64,000 bases of DNA from Nemertoderma westbladi (GCA_032718475.1 JAUCBJ010001762.1:43876-107875), one strand, 5' to 3'; positions 40,342-50,759 are shown, numbered from the stretch's first letter. Notes: generated by a model not told the origin, from the sequence alone. Translations and numbers: made by a program.

Positions 40342-41640
40342 CTCCCCCCCATGCTATCTTCCCGGTGAGAAGATAGCATCAACCTCTAAGTGCACTTCAA
40401 TTCCGCTGGAACTCGATCTATTATCGGGTGTGGGGTGGAGTTATTTTTCTTGGAGTCGGCTTTCCAGGCCGCTCCCTATGGGTATGATGTCACTACCCTC
40501 TGGCGTCTCGTGTCGGGCCGATCGTGCGCTTCTCTCACACAATTTTTGTTTCCCCAACACTCTCGCCACTCTAACTAACTCCGCTCTAACTCCCCTCTTA
40601 CTCTCTCCCCACTCTTACACTCTCCCCACACCTGAATCGCACTCTAACTTCTCTCCATACTCCTCTCTACTCTCTACCACTCTCTAAGGCCCTAATCTCT
40701 AATGCTACCCCTGTGCTATCATACTATCTACCTACTACTTACCTACTAACTATCTAGCTCTCTTACTCTCTACTAACTCTCCGACTCTAACTAGCTCTAC
40801 TAAGTTTAACTAACTCCTAATAACTCTTTTAAGTCTCTAACTCCTAACTCTACTAACTCCTACTAACTCTCTACTTCTACTAACTCTCTCTAACTCTTAC
40901 CAACTCTCCAACTACATGGCGCTTAGGGTGCCCACAACCCTCTGCTACTACCCCCATCTACGTGGCGCTTGCGGTGCCCACTACCATTCTACTACTAACT
41001 CTAACTAAAACCCTCTTACTAACTCTACCTCTATCTACGTGGCGCTAACGGTGCCCACAACCACAACCGGTACTACGTACCCTCTTACTAACTCTACCTC
41101 CATCTACGTGGCGCTAACGGTGCCCACAACCACAACCGGTACTACGTACCCTCTTACTAACTCTACCTCCATCTACGTGGTGCTAACGGTGCCCACAACC
41201 ACTCTACTACTGCTTCTACTCTACGTGGCGCTTCCGGTGCCCACAACCCCCCTACTACTACTCGTGGCATGACAATATGCCACACTCCCTTACCCCGCCG
41301 CCTTCTAACCTACTCTCCTTCTACGTGGCGCTTACGGTGCCCACAACCCCCCTACTACTACTCGTGGCATGACAATATGCCACACTCCCTTACCCGCCGC
41401 CTTCTAACTTACTCTCCTTCTACTAACTTATCTCCTGACTACTACTTACTATCTCTTCTAACTATTATTTAATTATTTTTATTATTTATTTTTAATTAAA
41501 TAATTAATTTTCTTGTGGGAAGGACGTCTCATCTCGCCCTCATTCCCACCCCCCTCAGTCCAAAACCTTGGACGACTATTTCTATGTGGGAAGGGCGTCT
41601 TGCCCTCATTCCCACCCCCCTCAGTCCAAAATATTGGACG
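40342..41640 (-). repeat. 3' region of pol-less BEL-1 copy: PPT, hairpins and tandem arrays
   Basis: Noncoding. ATGCTATCTTC/GAAGATAGCAT hairpin at 40351-40379 next to the polypurine tract. Conserved block to ~40500. Complement of the GTTAGAGA repeat at 40550-40910. Seven copies of CTACGTGGCGCTTACGGTGC-type hairpin units at 40913-41345, three of them in 70-bp tandem. GTGGCAT-GACAAT-ATGCCAC hairpins at 41264-41283 and about 100 bp on. The GTCCAA/TTGGAC block occurs twice at 41558-41573 and 41624-41639. Confidence 0.75.
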
Positions 41641-41641
41641 A

Positions 41642-41980
41642 CTAAACTCTAAGGTGCCCTTTCTTCCAGTAGGCACTCTCCCACTGCCCTCCTATACGTC
41701 CTCTTACTCTTCGCCACACTTTCTTTGCCAATTCCACCTGACCAGGAATTGGCTCTCCCTCTTCCGCCACCTTATTAACTATCCCGTCTCCTGGCATCAA
41801 AATGCCACCTCCCACCTTGTTGTCTCCCGGCGGCAGAATGAAAAGAAAGTGAAAGAACAGGCAAAAAAGAAGGTACAATAATAGTCCTATCCCTTTCCAT
41901 CCTGTCTTCCTTCTCGACTTCCCCATTGTCGGTATGCGTCCCAACGGACCGGCGTCTCTTCCGGACACTCCTCCAGACAC
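41642..41980 (-). CDS. Small single-pass membrane ORF (second copy)
   Basis: 112 codons, minus: SGGVSGRDAGPLGRIPTMGK, basic SRRKTGWKG, then the hydrophobic segment IGLLLYLLFCLFFHFLFILP and a charged tail ending WESAYWKKGHLRV. It matches 4486-4866. It begins right after the Gag-protease stop (10 bp), where pol would start. The C-terminal words GSAAY-KGH also occur at the end of the integrase frame (8.24 kb), so this ORF may be joined to the last pol codons after a deletion. Confidence 0.55.
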   Translation of the reverse strand: MSGGVSGRDAGPLGRIPTMGKSRRKTGWKGIGLLLYLLFCLFFHFLFILPPGDNKVGGGILMPGDGIVNKVAEEGEPIPGQVELAKKVWRRVRGRIGGQWESAYWKKGHLRV

Positions 41981-41989
41981 TCCTCCTGA

Positions 41990-44023
41990 CTATTGTCCCC
42001 CTGACACTCCACCGGACACTCCTCCGAGTTTGTCCTCCGGCGCCGCCCGCTCCTCTCCATCTCCATACCGATGCTTGCTGGGAAATCCATTCTCCTCCGC
42101 CAACTCTCCTACGTCTACCTCCCTGTCTGGCTCTACTATCTCCCGTTTCTCCTCTTCGTCCTCTGCGTCTACGGTGCCTGGTAACATGCACCCTGATGTC
42201 TCTGTCACACTGCATGGGATCTTGGTTTTAACTGGGCCGCTAAGCGTCCATCCGAACGGCGTGAGGATCGCCGTCGGGTCCCGCTGCCTGTCTTCGCCGA
42301 AGACCGTCTGTGTTCTCTCGTGGGCCGTCGGGCAGTCCATTCCTACTATAATGGACACCTTCCTAACGTCCACCTTTGGTATTGAGAAATCGATACCGTC
42401 CAGGAATCTATACTGCTCGACCTCAATGTTGGTTGGTCGCCTGGCGTTGATATTTATCGATTCTATGACGTGGATGGGGTCGATCGTCGCCCCATAGTCG
42501 CATCCCGGTGCAATCGCTGCTATCCTGCACCGCCCCGTCCTCGTCTCCAGGACCTCATCTTTACTCGAGACGGTAGTTACCGCCATTCTATTCGGCCTCG
42601 TCTTTAGCCCTATCTCTTCGGCCACCCAGTTCTCCACCAGCGTGAAGGCTGCTCCGCTGTCGACCAGCATTAATGTCGTTACTGATCGACCGCCCTCTCC
42701 TGATATCTTTACTGGTACTACCCCGAGTAGTACTTTTCTCTTCTTCTCCTCTTCTGTCATGCTTGTAGCCATTGTTTGGCCTCCAGTCTCCTCCTCTCTT
42801 GCTGCTGTTTCTCTACACTCTCCGGGTCTGTGTCCTTCTACCACACATCGATGACATAGTCCGTTTGCGTCTGTGTAGGCTACACGATCTTGTTTGGGCA
42901 ACGCTTGCCAGTGCTTACAACTCCTGGTCTTATGGGTTCCGTCCCGGTGTAATTGACATTCGAATCCTGGATTATAGCGTTCCCTGTATAGTCCCTCACG
43001 TATCGCGCGTAGGTTTATATGTACCGATTTAGTGTTTTGGTTGTCTGTACTCGGCCTACTGGGTATATTGGGATTGTGTTTATTTATGGTGTTATTTTCT
43101 TTCTGTCCCTGCCACGGTGTGGCCCTACTCCCAGCTAACTGTGGGCTTGTAGCCCCCTGTGTGGCCGCATGTGGTAGCGACTCTCTTACTCTCGAGAATG
43201 GATCCGTCGGATTATGTTCGGGTCCAGGCCTGTTGTATTCGGTCTTTGGTGCCTTCCCCAAACTATCCTCACTATAGACTGGGTCTGTAATTAATTCGGC
43301 TTCATAGTTTAGGAAGCTCGACATTTCTTCTAGGCCCGGTTCCGCACCTTTCTTCTCTCGAGTGGAGAAGGCGATCTTCCTCCACTTTCTCCGCAGCCAG
43401 ATCGGCAGTGCCTGCGCTATCGTGGTGATGTTGTTAGACGCGTTGAGTTCGTATGGTGCGTCTAGCGTCTTTAACACGATTAACGCCTTCTCGACCTTAT
43501 TCGCAAAGGTCTTTATGCTAACGGGATTATCCTGTAGGCCATCCGATGTTATGCCTCTCAGGGTTTGCCGGATGATCTTGGCTGGGTGCCCGTACTCCCT
43601 ATCTAACGCCCGCCATGCTGTCGTGAAGCCGCCCTCGATGCCCTGGTATTGCCTCACGATGTCGTATGCTGGGCCTCCTGTATATACTTGCAGATATTTT
43701 AGGCACTCCGCCTGCGTCAAGTTCTTACTTAATATCTCGTTGCTGTACATGCGCCGAAACTGCAGGTATTCTTCCGGCCTACTTCCGTCGAATTTAAATG
43801 GCTCGACTGGTGGTAACTCGATCCTGGTCTTTAATGCATCGATTAATGTGGCCATTCCCATCGCTTGCGCTTCCAATGGGTTCGATGGATGTTGTACAGA
43901 CTCTCCTATTGGGTGCGGTCCGTTCGTCCTATCTGTTGTTGATTTTATTTGTTGCGTCGGATATATCATTGGGGGTAACGGCCCCCTCCATATTTCCGTG
44001 TCGCACGACCTGCTCTCGTCCAA
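41990..44023 (-). CDS. BEL-1 Gag core, zinc knuckle and aspartic protease
   Basis: 677 codons, minus. Gag core: PPVEPFKFDGSRPEEYLQF, LKYLQVYTGGPAYDIVRQYQ, WLRRKWRKIAFS. Zinc-binding: CQLHRDGTHKTRSC and CHRCVVEGHRPGEC. Protease: LMLVDSGAAFTLVENWVAEE with the active-site DSGA, then ILTPFGWTLSGPV. It ends with GGVSGGVSGGQ at 41990. The upstream Gag part (44082-44894) is in another frame, separated by a 17-C/G run at 44093-44109. No RT follows. Gag packages RNA and the protease processes the polyprotein. Confidence 0.88.
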   Translation of the reverse strand: MDESRSCDTEIWRGPLPPMIYPTQQIKSTTDRTNGPHPIGESVQHPSNPLEAQAMGMATLIDALKTRIELPPVEPFKFDGSRPEEYLQFRRMYSNEILSKNLTQAECLKYLQVYTGGPAYDIVRQYQGIEGGFTTAWRALDREYGHPAKIIRQTLRGITSDGLQDNPVSIKTFANKVEKALIVLKTLDAPYELNASNNITTIAQALPIWLRRKWRKIAFSTREKKGAEPGLEEMSSFLNYEAELITDPVYSEDSLGKAPKTEYNRPGPEHNPTDPFSRVRESLPHAATQGATSPQLAGSRATPWQGQKENNTINKHNPNIPSRPSTDNQNTKSVHINLRAIREGLYRERYNPGFECQLHRDGTHKTRSCKHWQALPKQDRVAYTDANGLCHRCVVEGHRPGECRETAAREEETGGQTMATSMTEEEKKRKVLLGVVPVKISGEGGRSVTTLMLVDSGAAFTLVENWVAEEIGLKTRPNRMAVTTVSSKDEVLETRTGRCRIAAIAPGCDYGATIDPIHVIESININARRPTNIEVEQYRFLDGIDFSIPKVDVRKVSIIVGMDCPTAHERTQTVFGEDRQRDPTAILTPFGWTLSGPVKTKIPCSVTETSGCMLPGTVDAEDEEEKREIVEPDREVDVGELAEENGFPSKHRYGDGEERAAPEDKLGGVSGGVSGGQ

Positions 44024-44081
44024 GGGGTTCGATGTTCTTGCTCCTATTGGGGTATATTGTTGATATTGTGATGGGGGAATG

Positions 44082-45010
44082 TCACCCTGTCCCCCCCCCC
44101 CCCCCCCCCGCCGGTATGTTTGGTACTGGGGTTGATGTTAATATATTGGGGCCCATACACCTATCTGCAATAACTCTCCCCTCCCCTGGATATATGTTAT
44201 GTCCCTGTGTATTATAGTCATGCTGCTGTACCGGTACCGATATAGGCCTATCTGCTTCTTGCCTACCTACCGGTATGTACTCCGCGACTTCCGGGTTTAA
44301 TCCCGTCGTTCGCGCTACCCTATCGCCTACTCTATCTCTCCCAGCATGGCCTATAATAGTATGTGCAGTAAGGCCTACAGTATGTCCTGCAGTCTGCATG
44401 TGCCCTTCCGAACCGAAGTTTATTCTTCGCGAATCTCGAATCTCCCCGCGACTACCGTACTCTCGATCGGCAGCTATATCCCGTCGGGAAGTTTCCCCTC
44501 GATCCCCTCTCCTGTTCTCTTCTTCGTACCGGTACGTCCTGTACCGCTCTCCTGGTGTGCGGTGCGTTTCTCCGGGGCGACGGCAATCTCCCGAAGTTCG
44601 ACCCCACTGACTCCCTAACTCCATCTCTACTATCGACGGCTCGCTATCCGTCCTCGCTCTCCGGTTGCCCCTAGCAACGACTCTTCTATTATCTTCACTC
44701 CTTTTCTCTTCGACCTCTCGGCTAAACTCTGCTAATCTTCTTCTATCTTCGATCTCTCTGTTAAACTCTACTAATCTTCTTCTATCTTCGATCTCTCTGT
44801 TAAACTCTACTAATCTTCTCTCTTCTGACTGGGCTTGACGTTCCGTCGCCCGCCCTCTCGCGACGTCAACCTGTCTCTCTCTGCTCGATCGCACGCCGCT
44901 GGGGATACTCGCAATCCCCCTATTACTCTCCGTTGCCGGGTGTTGCGGTTTACCTAGCTCGGCCCGCGCATTATCCGCCGACGCCTGTGGGACACTCTCT
45001 GCCCCCCCCT
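44082..45010 (-). CDS. BEL-1 Gag N-terminal charged region
   Basis: The minus frame is open from ~45010. It includes ATESNRGIASIPSGVRSS, a helical repeat EFNREIEDRRRLVEFNREIE (three tandem copies), and an Arg-rich middle (RTYRYEEENRRGDRGETSRR). It ends PNIPAGGGGGG and a stop in the G-run. One base more or fewer in that run joins it to the 41990-44023 frame (continuing QGDIPPSQYQQYTPIGARTS). The intended start is not clear; the longest recognisable ORF begins at 44894. Confidence 0.65.
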
Positions 45011-45480
45011 CTTGCTACTAATCTCTCACGGTGGGGTGCCCGTAGCCCCCCCCCCCCCCCCACCCGCCGCTTCTAACTTCACTATCTCTTACTACACTTT
45101 TGCGTCCCTCTTGTCGGACATTCTCTACCTCCCCCCTCTCGCCACTAATCTTCCGTGGTGGGGCGCCCATAGCCCCCCCCCCCCCCCCCACTCGCCACAT
45201 CTTACTTCACTATCTCTTACTTCGTCTTACACCCCTCTCTAGTCGACGCACTGTCTCTACTACGGCTGGGTCCATTCACCCCCGCCTCTCTCTCTACTAC
45301 TGCGTGGCCTACCAGGCTCACCTCGGGTTGTCTCAACCCCGCTACCTCCTGCCTACCAACTACGTGGCCTACCAGGCCGCCGTCGGGTTGGCTCAACCCC
45401 GCCACCTCCTGCCCACTAACTACGTGGCCTACCAGGCCGCCGTCTGCCGGGCTATACACGTCTGACACGTTCACATTAAT
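45011..45480 (-). repeat. 5' region of pol-less BEL-1 copy: two tandem arrays
   Basis: 45012-45240: two ~130-bp units, each with GGTGGGG(T/C)GCCC(G/A)TAGCC and a C-run of about 16 (45046-45061, 45173-45189). 45300-45445: 2.6 units of 60 bp (TACGTGGCCTACCAGGC, GGTTGGCTCAACCCCGC). No 5' LTR is visible beyond. Confidence 0.75.
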
Positions 45481-45664
45481 AGCACCATTCCCAATATTAT
45501 TTGTTAAATCAATTAAATTATTAGAATTTGAAACGGGATTATTATTTAAATTATTTAAATTACAATTGTTATTATTTTCAAAATTTAAATTATTATTCGA
45601 ATTGTTTGAATTATTCTGAATATTTGAATTAATATTATTATTTGAATTTGAATTACCATTTACC
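45481..45664. repeat. AATTATTTGAATT low-complexity run
   Basis: A degenerate AT microsatellite (TTTAAATTATTTAAATT, ATTATTTGAATTTGAATT) lies between the BEL-1 copy and the piggyBac fragment. Confidence 0.7.
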
Positions 45665-46640
45665 TACTTACATTACCATTTATTTTTCCTCAAGGTTCCT
45701 ACATATGTAACATTGTGTACTCTCAGTTCATTAACAAGATCTACGTTTGAAAAAAAATGTATGCACAAACATTACGACCCGAATTAATGATTGGTTTAAC
45801 AAGATCCAGAACTACTCTCTTTCCTTGACCAATTTCCCGTTTCTGACCAGGAATTTTGTCAAGATAAACCTACCCGTTACAGGGGTACCAAGTCGATGAA
45901 TCACAAGGCCACCAAATTTTTATCCCATATCTGGCCGGTTTAGATTTTATATATTGTCTGAAGGGACAGTTTCCCCTAAACGGTGTTAACATTATCAATA
46001 GTTACTGCTGGACTGCTGGTATATACAAAAACTTTAGGTGAGTGATAAACATATCCAAGATAAATATATCTTGCTCAAGATGGGCACTTCTAGTTTCTTT
46101 ATTATCAAACCTCAGCAATCACATCAATTCGGATAATCGACAGGAGAACACAGCATTATAGATTGGACGACCTCGCTCAGTGTGAAACAGTTCCGATATT
46201 GGAAGTCTGGAATCTCGCTGTAGTCCAGCCATAATCAGGAATCCTATAAAGCCAATAATTTATTCCATTGAGAAAGGAACAAATTTATCACCCATAACTG
46301 TCTTTCCCTTGCAACTCCATTGCAGAACTTGAGCTGCAGATAGTGACTGCTGGGTGTGAGTAGGAAGACCAGTTCAATATTTACATTACGAGTTTTTCCA
46401 GTTGGAGGTGGAACTTCTGACTACTTTATAAATCCATCCTTTGAGATGAACTTGTCTCTGGCAGATGATGTTTCTACTTCACTGGGATCCCTGGGATCCT
46501 CACCTCCACTACATTCTGAATCTGATTCAGATTCAGAATTGTGTTCTAGGATGTCTTCCTCACTAACATCAGACCCAGAGTCTGCCTCCTCATCCTCTTC
46601 AAACTCCCCTAAGACAACACCATCGAGGTAATTTGTTGGT
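45665..46640 (-). pseudogene. piggyBac transposase, N-terminal and middle part
   Basis: Minus strand: acidic start (EFEEDEEADSGSDVSEEDIL), DKFISKDGFIK then a TAG, and EVPPPTGKTRNVNI. After frame changes: GFIGFLIMAGLQRDSRLPIS, GRPIYNAVFS, LRFDNKETRSAHLEQD, then FRGNCPFRQYIKSKPARYGI, WPCDSSTWYP, GQGKRVVLDLVKPIINSGRN and THNV-like end GTLRKNK. This is the DDE_Tnp_1_7 layout. The next expected residues (GNPIPRE) are at 37.2 kb, so one gene was split by a large insertion. Several stops; inactive. Confidence 0.82.
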
Positions 46641-47602
46641 TGAATATCAAATTTATTCTTTGAAACACTAAAGTATGTAATCTGTTATACTGTATAAATG
46701 ATCTGTTCCTAAAATGATCTGATTTACTCCAACTACTGTCGATCCGGTCTGTCTGTCCGGTCAGTGTCAGTCGTGTCCGGCTCAGGGTAGGCAGTTTCCG
46801 CGTCCCTTTCAGGCTCGTAGTTGCTTCGTTCACAGCCAACTAATATGCCTGCCAGTCCCTTGTGGCGCCTTTTCAGGCTCATACCACGTCAACCAGCGCA
46901 CCACTCAGGCAGTCCGGAGTCCAGTCCTTGACCTGTTCCCTCGCGGTGCCAATTAGTCAGCATACTCCCTTTAGCATAACCTTTTTAATCATTTTCGGCC
47001 AAGTAGTTACACCGACCAGCACACTCCTCAGGGTTTGTCCCTATCCTTCATGGCGCCCTTGGTCAGAGTACTATTGAGTCCTTTGAGTTTTTTGGGGGTT
47101 TCAGATTTCGGAATTTTGGTTTTATGGTCCCTGGGTCTTATTAGAGTTTTCATATTCAATTCAATATTCAATTAATATATGCCCGGTACAAAATGAAAAT
47201 AACGCCAACATCTTATTATAATTACATTGCATCTTATTTACTGTACATTATAATACTACTAAATATTAATAATAATAAATTATAATAAAATTAGACAATC
47301 TATCTGACACAACCATGAGACTTTTTTTTTGTTTTTTAGTAGGATTAATGAAGTGACTGTCTTCAGCAGTTATTCATAAATAATTCAATGCTTACTACAG
47401 GTAGTATTATTTAAATGGCACACCATATCTTTCATTTAAGTTGAAGAAGTTACAATTATTTAGTCTGAGATACTATTCTACTGAGTTACAATTCTTTAAT
47501 CTGAGATACTATTCTTCTGAGTTACAATTATTTAGAGTTAGTACATAAGTAAGTGATTAGTCGATTATGAAACAATTTATTGTTTATTATTATATATTGC
47601 AG
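46641..47602. other. Upstream flank of host-gene exon; repeated C-rich words
   Basis: No exon recognised. 46780-47080 has loosely repeated words (TTGTGGCGCCTTTTCAGGCT, CATGGCGCCCTTGGTCAG, CACACTCCTCAGG) that look like two diverged copies of one unit. 47100-47580 is AT-rich. Earlier exons of the host gene must lie further upstream or be unrecognised. Confidence 0.4.
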
Positions 47603-47728
47603 ATGTTAATGAATGTCTAAACGATACATACCTTTGTAATGAAAATGCAACATGCACTAATACAATGGGGTCCTATAGTTGTGATTGTAATATCGGCTTT
47701 ACTGGTGATGGTACAGGTTTTTGTAAAG
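47603..47728 (+). CDS. Host gene exon: calcium-binding EGF-like module
   Basis: Acceptor TATATATTGCAG precedes the exon and AAAG|GTAATA ends it (126 nt, phase 1 to phase 1). With a G from the previous exon it reads DVNECLNDTYLCNENATC, TNTMGSYSCDC and GFTGDGTGFC. This has the six cysteines, the D-x-N-E-C start and the aromatic/Gly pattern of EGF_CA modules, which sit in secreted or extracellular proteins. Symmetric phase-1 exons are usual for such modules. Confidence 0.9.
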
Positions 47729-47837
47729 GTAATAAATGATTCAAACTCTATTTATACGGAGCGACAAAGGAACTTTTATTTTGTGGGGGATAATGTCATA
47801 GAACTAGTACAAAGTCTAGATGTTTGATCTGGTTATG

Positions 47838-48284
47838 GAGCCCATAGCAGCGAGGACACAAAAATTAATGTAGGACACAAACATTAATAAGAGGCACATT
47901 AATGAGGGACACAAACATCAATGAGGGGCACAAACTTTAATGAGGTACAAAAATATTAATGAGGTACACAAACATTCATGTGGGACCACATTAATGACGG
48001 ACACATACATTAATGAGGGACACACAATAATGATGGACACATACATTAATGAGGGACACACATTAATCACGGACACAAACATTAGTCAGGGGCACAAACG
48101 TTAATCGAGACATACATTAATCAGGGACACAAATATTAATGAAGGACACACATTAATAAGGGACACAAACATTATAGAAGGACAGAAACATTAATGATGG
48201 ATACACATTAATGAGGTGCACAAACATTAAGGAGTGACACAAACATTAATGAGGGATACAAAAATTAATGAGGACACACATTAA
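47838..48284 (-). repeat. 19-bp minisatellite, complement of the array at 33 kb
   Basis: About 22 degenerate units of ACACAAACATTAATGAGGG, the complement of TTAATGTTTGTGTCCCTCA. They lie in the intron after the EGF exon. They contain many TTAA sites. Confidence 0.88.
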
Positions 48285-48366
48285 CCCTATTAGTACAGGG
48301 CTATACAATGTTGTACAAGTACCGGGGTGGGGGTCATATTGACACCCTTCTAAAATCTACAAATAG
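48285..48366 (+). mobile_element. Left end of the piggyBac-type MITE family
   Basis: TTAA (48281-48284) then CCCTATTAGTACAGGGCTAT and GGTCATATTGACACCC, TCTAAAATCTACAAATA. It matches the first ~80 bp of 17935-19416. The rest, including the right end, is missing. It sits in a TTAA of the minisatellite. Confidence 0.8.
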
Positions 48367-48404
48367 AAAAACTCAACATACTATAAATAGGCTTATATTT
48401 TCAG

Positions 48405-48626
48405 ATTACTGTGAATTAATGCCCTGTCTCATGAACTCAAAATGTACCCCTCTTGAGGATCCAGGGGAAATTTTTTCACGATTATGTACTTGTACTGATG
48501 GATACTTCGCTACTGCGGATAGATATACAGCCAAATGGTGTCAAAATAATCTTTATCATGATAGAAATTGTGAATCGAAATATATGAGGAAATTTTGTGC
48601 AACAACATGTGGTTTTTGCTTGCCTT
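48405..48626 (+). CDS. Host gene exon: EGF-like plus ShK-type cysteine module
   Basis: Acceptor TATATTTTCAG; donor T|GTAAGT at 48627 (222 nt, phase 1 to 1). It starts YCELMPCLMNSKCTP, an EGF-like beginning that fits the previous exon (the joined codon is GAT). LCTCTDGYFATADR follows, then a ShK-type module with CQNNLYHDRNC, KYMRKFC and TTCGFC. ShK domains occur in many secreted animal proteins, mostly enzymes and matrix proteins, and are not by themselves evidence of a toxin. Confidence 0.85.
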
Positions 48627-48922
48627 GTAAGTTTATTTTATATTGATTAAGTTAATGGTAACATCATCATATCAAGTGCATTTAGTGTATTAAAAGTATG
48701 CCAAACATAAATAACAGGTGATGTGTGCAGTGCAGTGCAAAATATAAGTTTTGTACAATATACTTAGAATTTCATGCATATGTCGGTTTCTTCTAGATTC
48801 TCAGTGTCGTCCATTGCATCACGAGCCACGGCCATCATGCTGAACCAGTTGCAAGTAACATACCAGTATGGTTATTATGAGAACTGGATAGATAGTGCTA
48901 ATTATGTAATATTTAATTATAG

Positions 48923-49084
48923 CTCCATGTTCCAGAACAGGAATGCATATGTGCAATGAATGTAACACTAATAATACAGCGAAATGCTACGATGATGATA
49001 AATTCACACATTATTGCTCGTGTGAGAGTGGAATGAAACTATTGGAGGACAAAGATGAAAGGTGTCGTTCATGGGCCTCTTTAG
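48923..49084 (+). CDS. Host gene exon: EGF-like module and first half of a ShK-type module
   Basis: Acceptor AATTATAG; donor TTAG|GTAAAT (162 nt, phase 1 to 1). Joined to the previous exon the split codon is TCT, giving SPC, whereas the later AG at 48939-48940 would create TGA, so 48923 is the better start. It reads PCSRTGMHMCNECNTNNTAK, then YCSCESGM and CRSWASL. The last part is the start of a ShK-type module whose remaining cysteines are in the exon at 59686. Confidence 0.8.
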
Positions 49085-49760
49085 GTAAATACATAAATTA
49101 CAGTAATACTATATCAGCCGTACCAAAGATACCCAACAAATGATCTGTATTGATCAAATCAGAATCATCAGTACGGACAACAAAACGCCCCTCATCATGT
49201 TTTGCATCTGTAAATGGGCTGAAGTAGTAAATAATATTAACTTCTTTGTTTGCTTCGCATAGTTATTTGAGCTGCAATCTGATGGTTTTTCGACAGCAGC
49301 ATTGTCAAAAACATCAGCTATTCCAACAGCAGGAGCACTGGATAAGAATTTAAATATCAGATCTGTGGGAACATTTTCCAACGTTCTAACAGAGCTACTT
49401 TAAGTTGATCAATTTCTGCCTTGTTTTGCAAAATTATCTTGACATGGAAGAGATTAGTGATGAATGACTCCTTCTTATTAGCTGTTCTCGCTAGTTGATA
49501 TTCATCCAGCCCATCATCGTCGTAATTGTAACAGTACAAATGACAGTCTCTGTCTGTTTAACCCTAAAAGCTTCCCAAGTCCCCCATATGTTTTCCAGCT
49601 TACGAATTCCAGTAACACCAGCCTCATTCACAGTTATATCATTCATCACTAATGTTGATCAACAGGATCTCAAGCACCTGACTAACTTGATGTAAACCAT
49701 AAGACTCTTGTGTTGGGATAGGTAAGGGAGATCCAAAAAACAATCACTATGAATACTAAA
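49085..49760 (-). pseudogene. Unidentified degenerate coding remnant in the intron
   Basis: On the minus strand, protein-like segments in shifting frames follow in order: GIRKLENIWGTWEAFRVKQT, DDGLDEYQLARTANKKESFI, NKAEIDQLKVALLE, ENVPTDLIFKFLSSAPAVGI and FSPFTDAKHDEGRFVVRT. They suggest one old gene or transposon ORF with several frameshifts. I do not recognise the family. Confidence 0.3.
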
Positions 49761-50384
49761 TATACACGGAAGGACAAATGTATCATACCCATGGAGGCAA
49801 TATTTTTATTTTATAAAATGATAGATATTGATGACAGAAAACCGCTGCTAAATTTTTTTAAAATCTATTCTGTACTGTGTTAGGCTGCACTGTCAGATTT
49901 AGAGGTGTGTGGGGATGTCATGTACAAGTCGGCATTGCTCACATGTTGAGAATAATGTACTCACATACATTTGGTCTGTCTATGTCAAAGGGTACAGAAG
50001 TGATACCATTGTTGCCATCCTCCAACTAAGGCATAATTTATCTGATACCATGTTGAATGAAGGAGTCAAAGCAGACCCTTGCATTTATTCCTACTACGGA
50101 TCGAGGTAAGATAAAGCATAACTTTTATTAAGTCTCGCCAGAACAGTGAGCTACTATGAAAGAATCTGTTTTGCGATATCCTGGATAAATTAGAGTATCC
50201 TGGATTCGTCAATAGAAATACAGGTGCCGGTACCGGTACCCGTATTATCTGCCAGTAGAGAGGTTTATTATTGGTGTTATGGGTGCATGGGGTGGTTTCA
50301 TATAATTATACCAATAATAAATTATAAATATACCGGTCGCATTTCTCTATGGGTGTAACTGCCCTACCTAAATTAAAGGAGCCG
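49761..50384. other. Intronic DNA, no confident feature
   Basis: An ORF at 49909-50109 (plus) ends at GAG|GTAAGA, a donor-like site, but matches nothing I know and lacks a clear acceptor. GGTGCCGGTACCGGTACCCG at 50223 is a small palindrome. Confidence 0.3.
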
Positions 50385-50510
50385 TTAAAATTACTAGAAT
50401 CACTATTTCCTGATTGGTTTTAAACTGGGTACCTAACAACGCCATCAGCTGTTTTCAAAATGCCATATTGCTGATATGGCGACAGGAAATAGTGATTCTA
50501 GTAATTTTAA
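50385..50510. mobile_element. Short TTAA-bounded inverted-repeat element (~118 bp)
   Basis: 50385-50412 and 50483-50510 are perfect 28-bp inverted copies beginning TTAAAATTACTAGAATCAC. If the outer TTAAs are the target duplication, termini start AATTACTAG. A diverged half copy (TTAAAAATACTAGAGTCACT) lies at 50528-50550. Confidence 0.55.
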
Positions 50511-50759
50511 TGACTATTTTAAGGGCCTTAAAAATACTAGAGTCACTATTTTGGAAGCCCTTAAAACAACCAGTAACTATCCGGTAACACAGGGCCAGTG
50601 ACAGAAGTGACAAGCAGCCGTTAAATTGATTAACACTGTGGGGCGAGCCACGAAAATTAGCGAGCTTAGAATACGGGTACCATTCTCAACCTAACATCTA
50701 CTCCTAGGATCGGCATGCTGCATTGCAGCTGCATTTTTAAGAATGCTGTGCCGGCTTAT

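Noticed and set aside
41039-41272. ORF of repeated VALTVPTTTT
   Set aside because: Translation of the tandem array on the opposite strand of the element.
41934-42497. 187-codon plus-strand ORF with PPDTPPD repeats
   Set aside because: Antisense shadow of the GGVSG-rich end of the BEL-1 Gag-protease frame.
48405-48626. Venom-type ShK toxin gene
   Set aside because: The ShK-type modules are combined with EGF modules in a multi-exon gene; this fits ordinary secreted or matrix proteins, and nothing in the sequence indicates a toxin.
48797-48856. Possible extra exon after acceptor TTCTTCTAG in the host gene
   Set aside because: In the required phase it meets a TGA, and the exons on either side join in frame without it.
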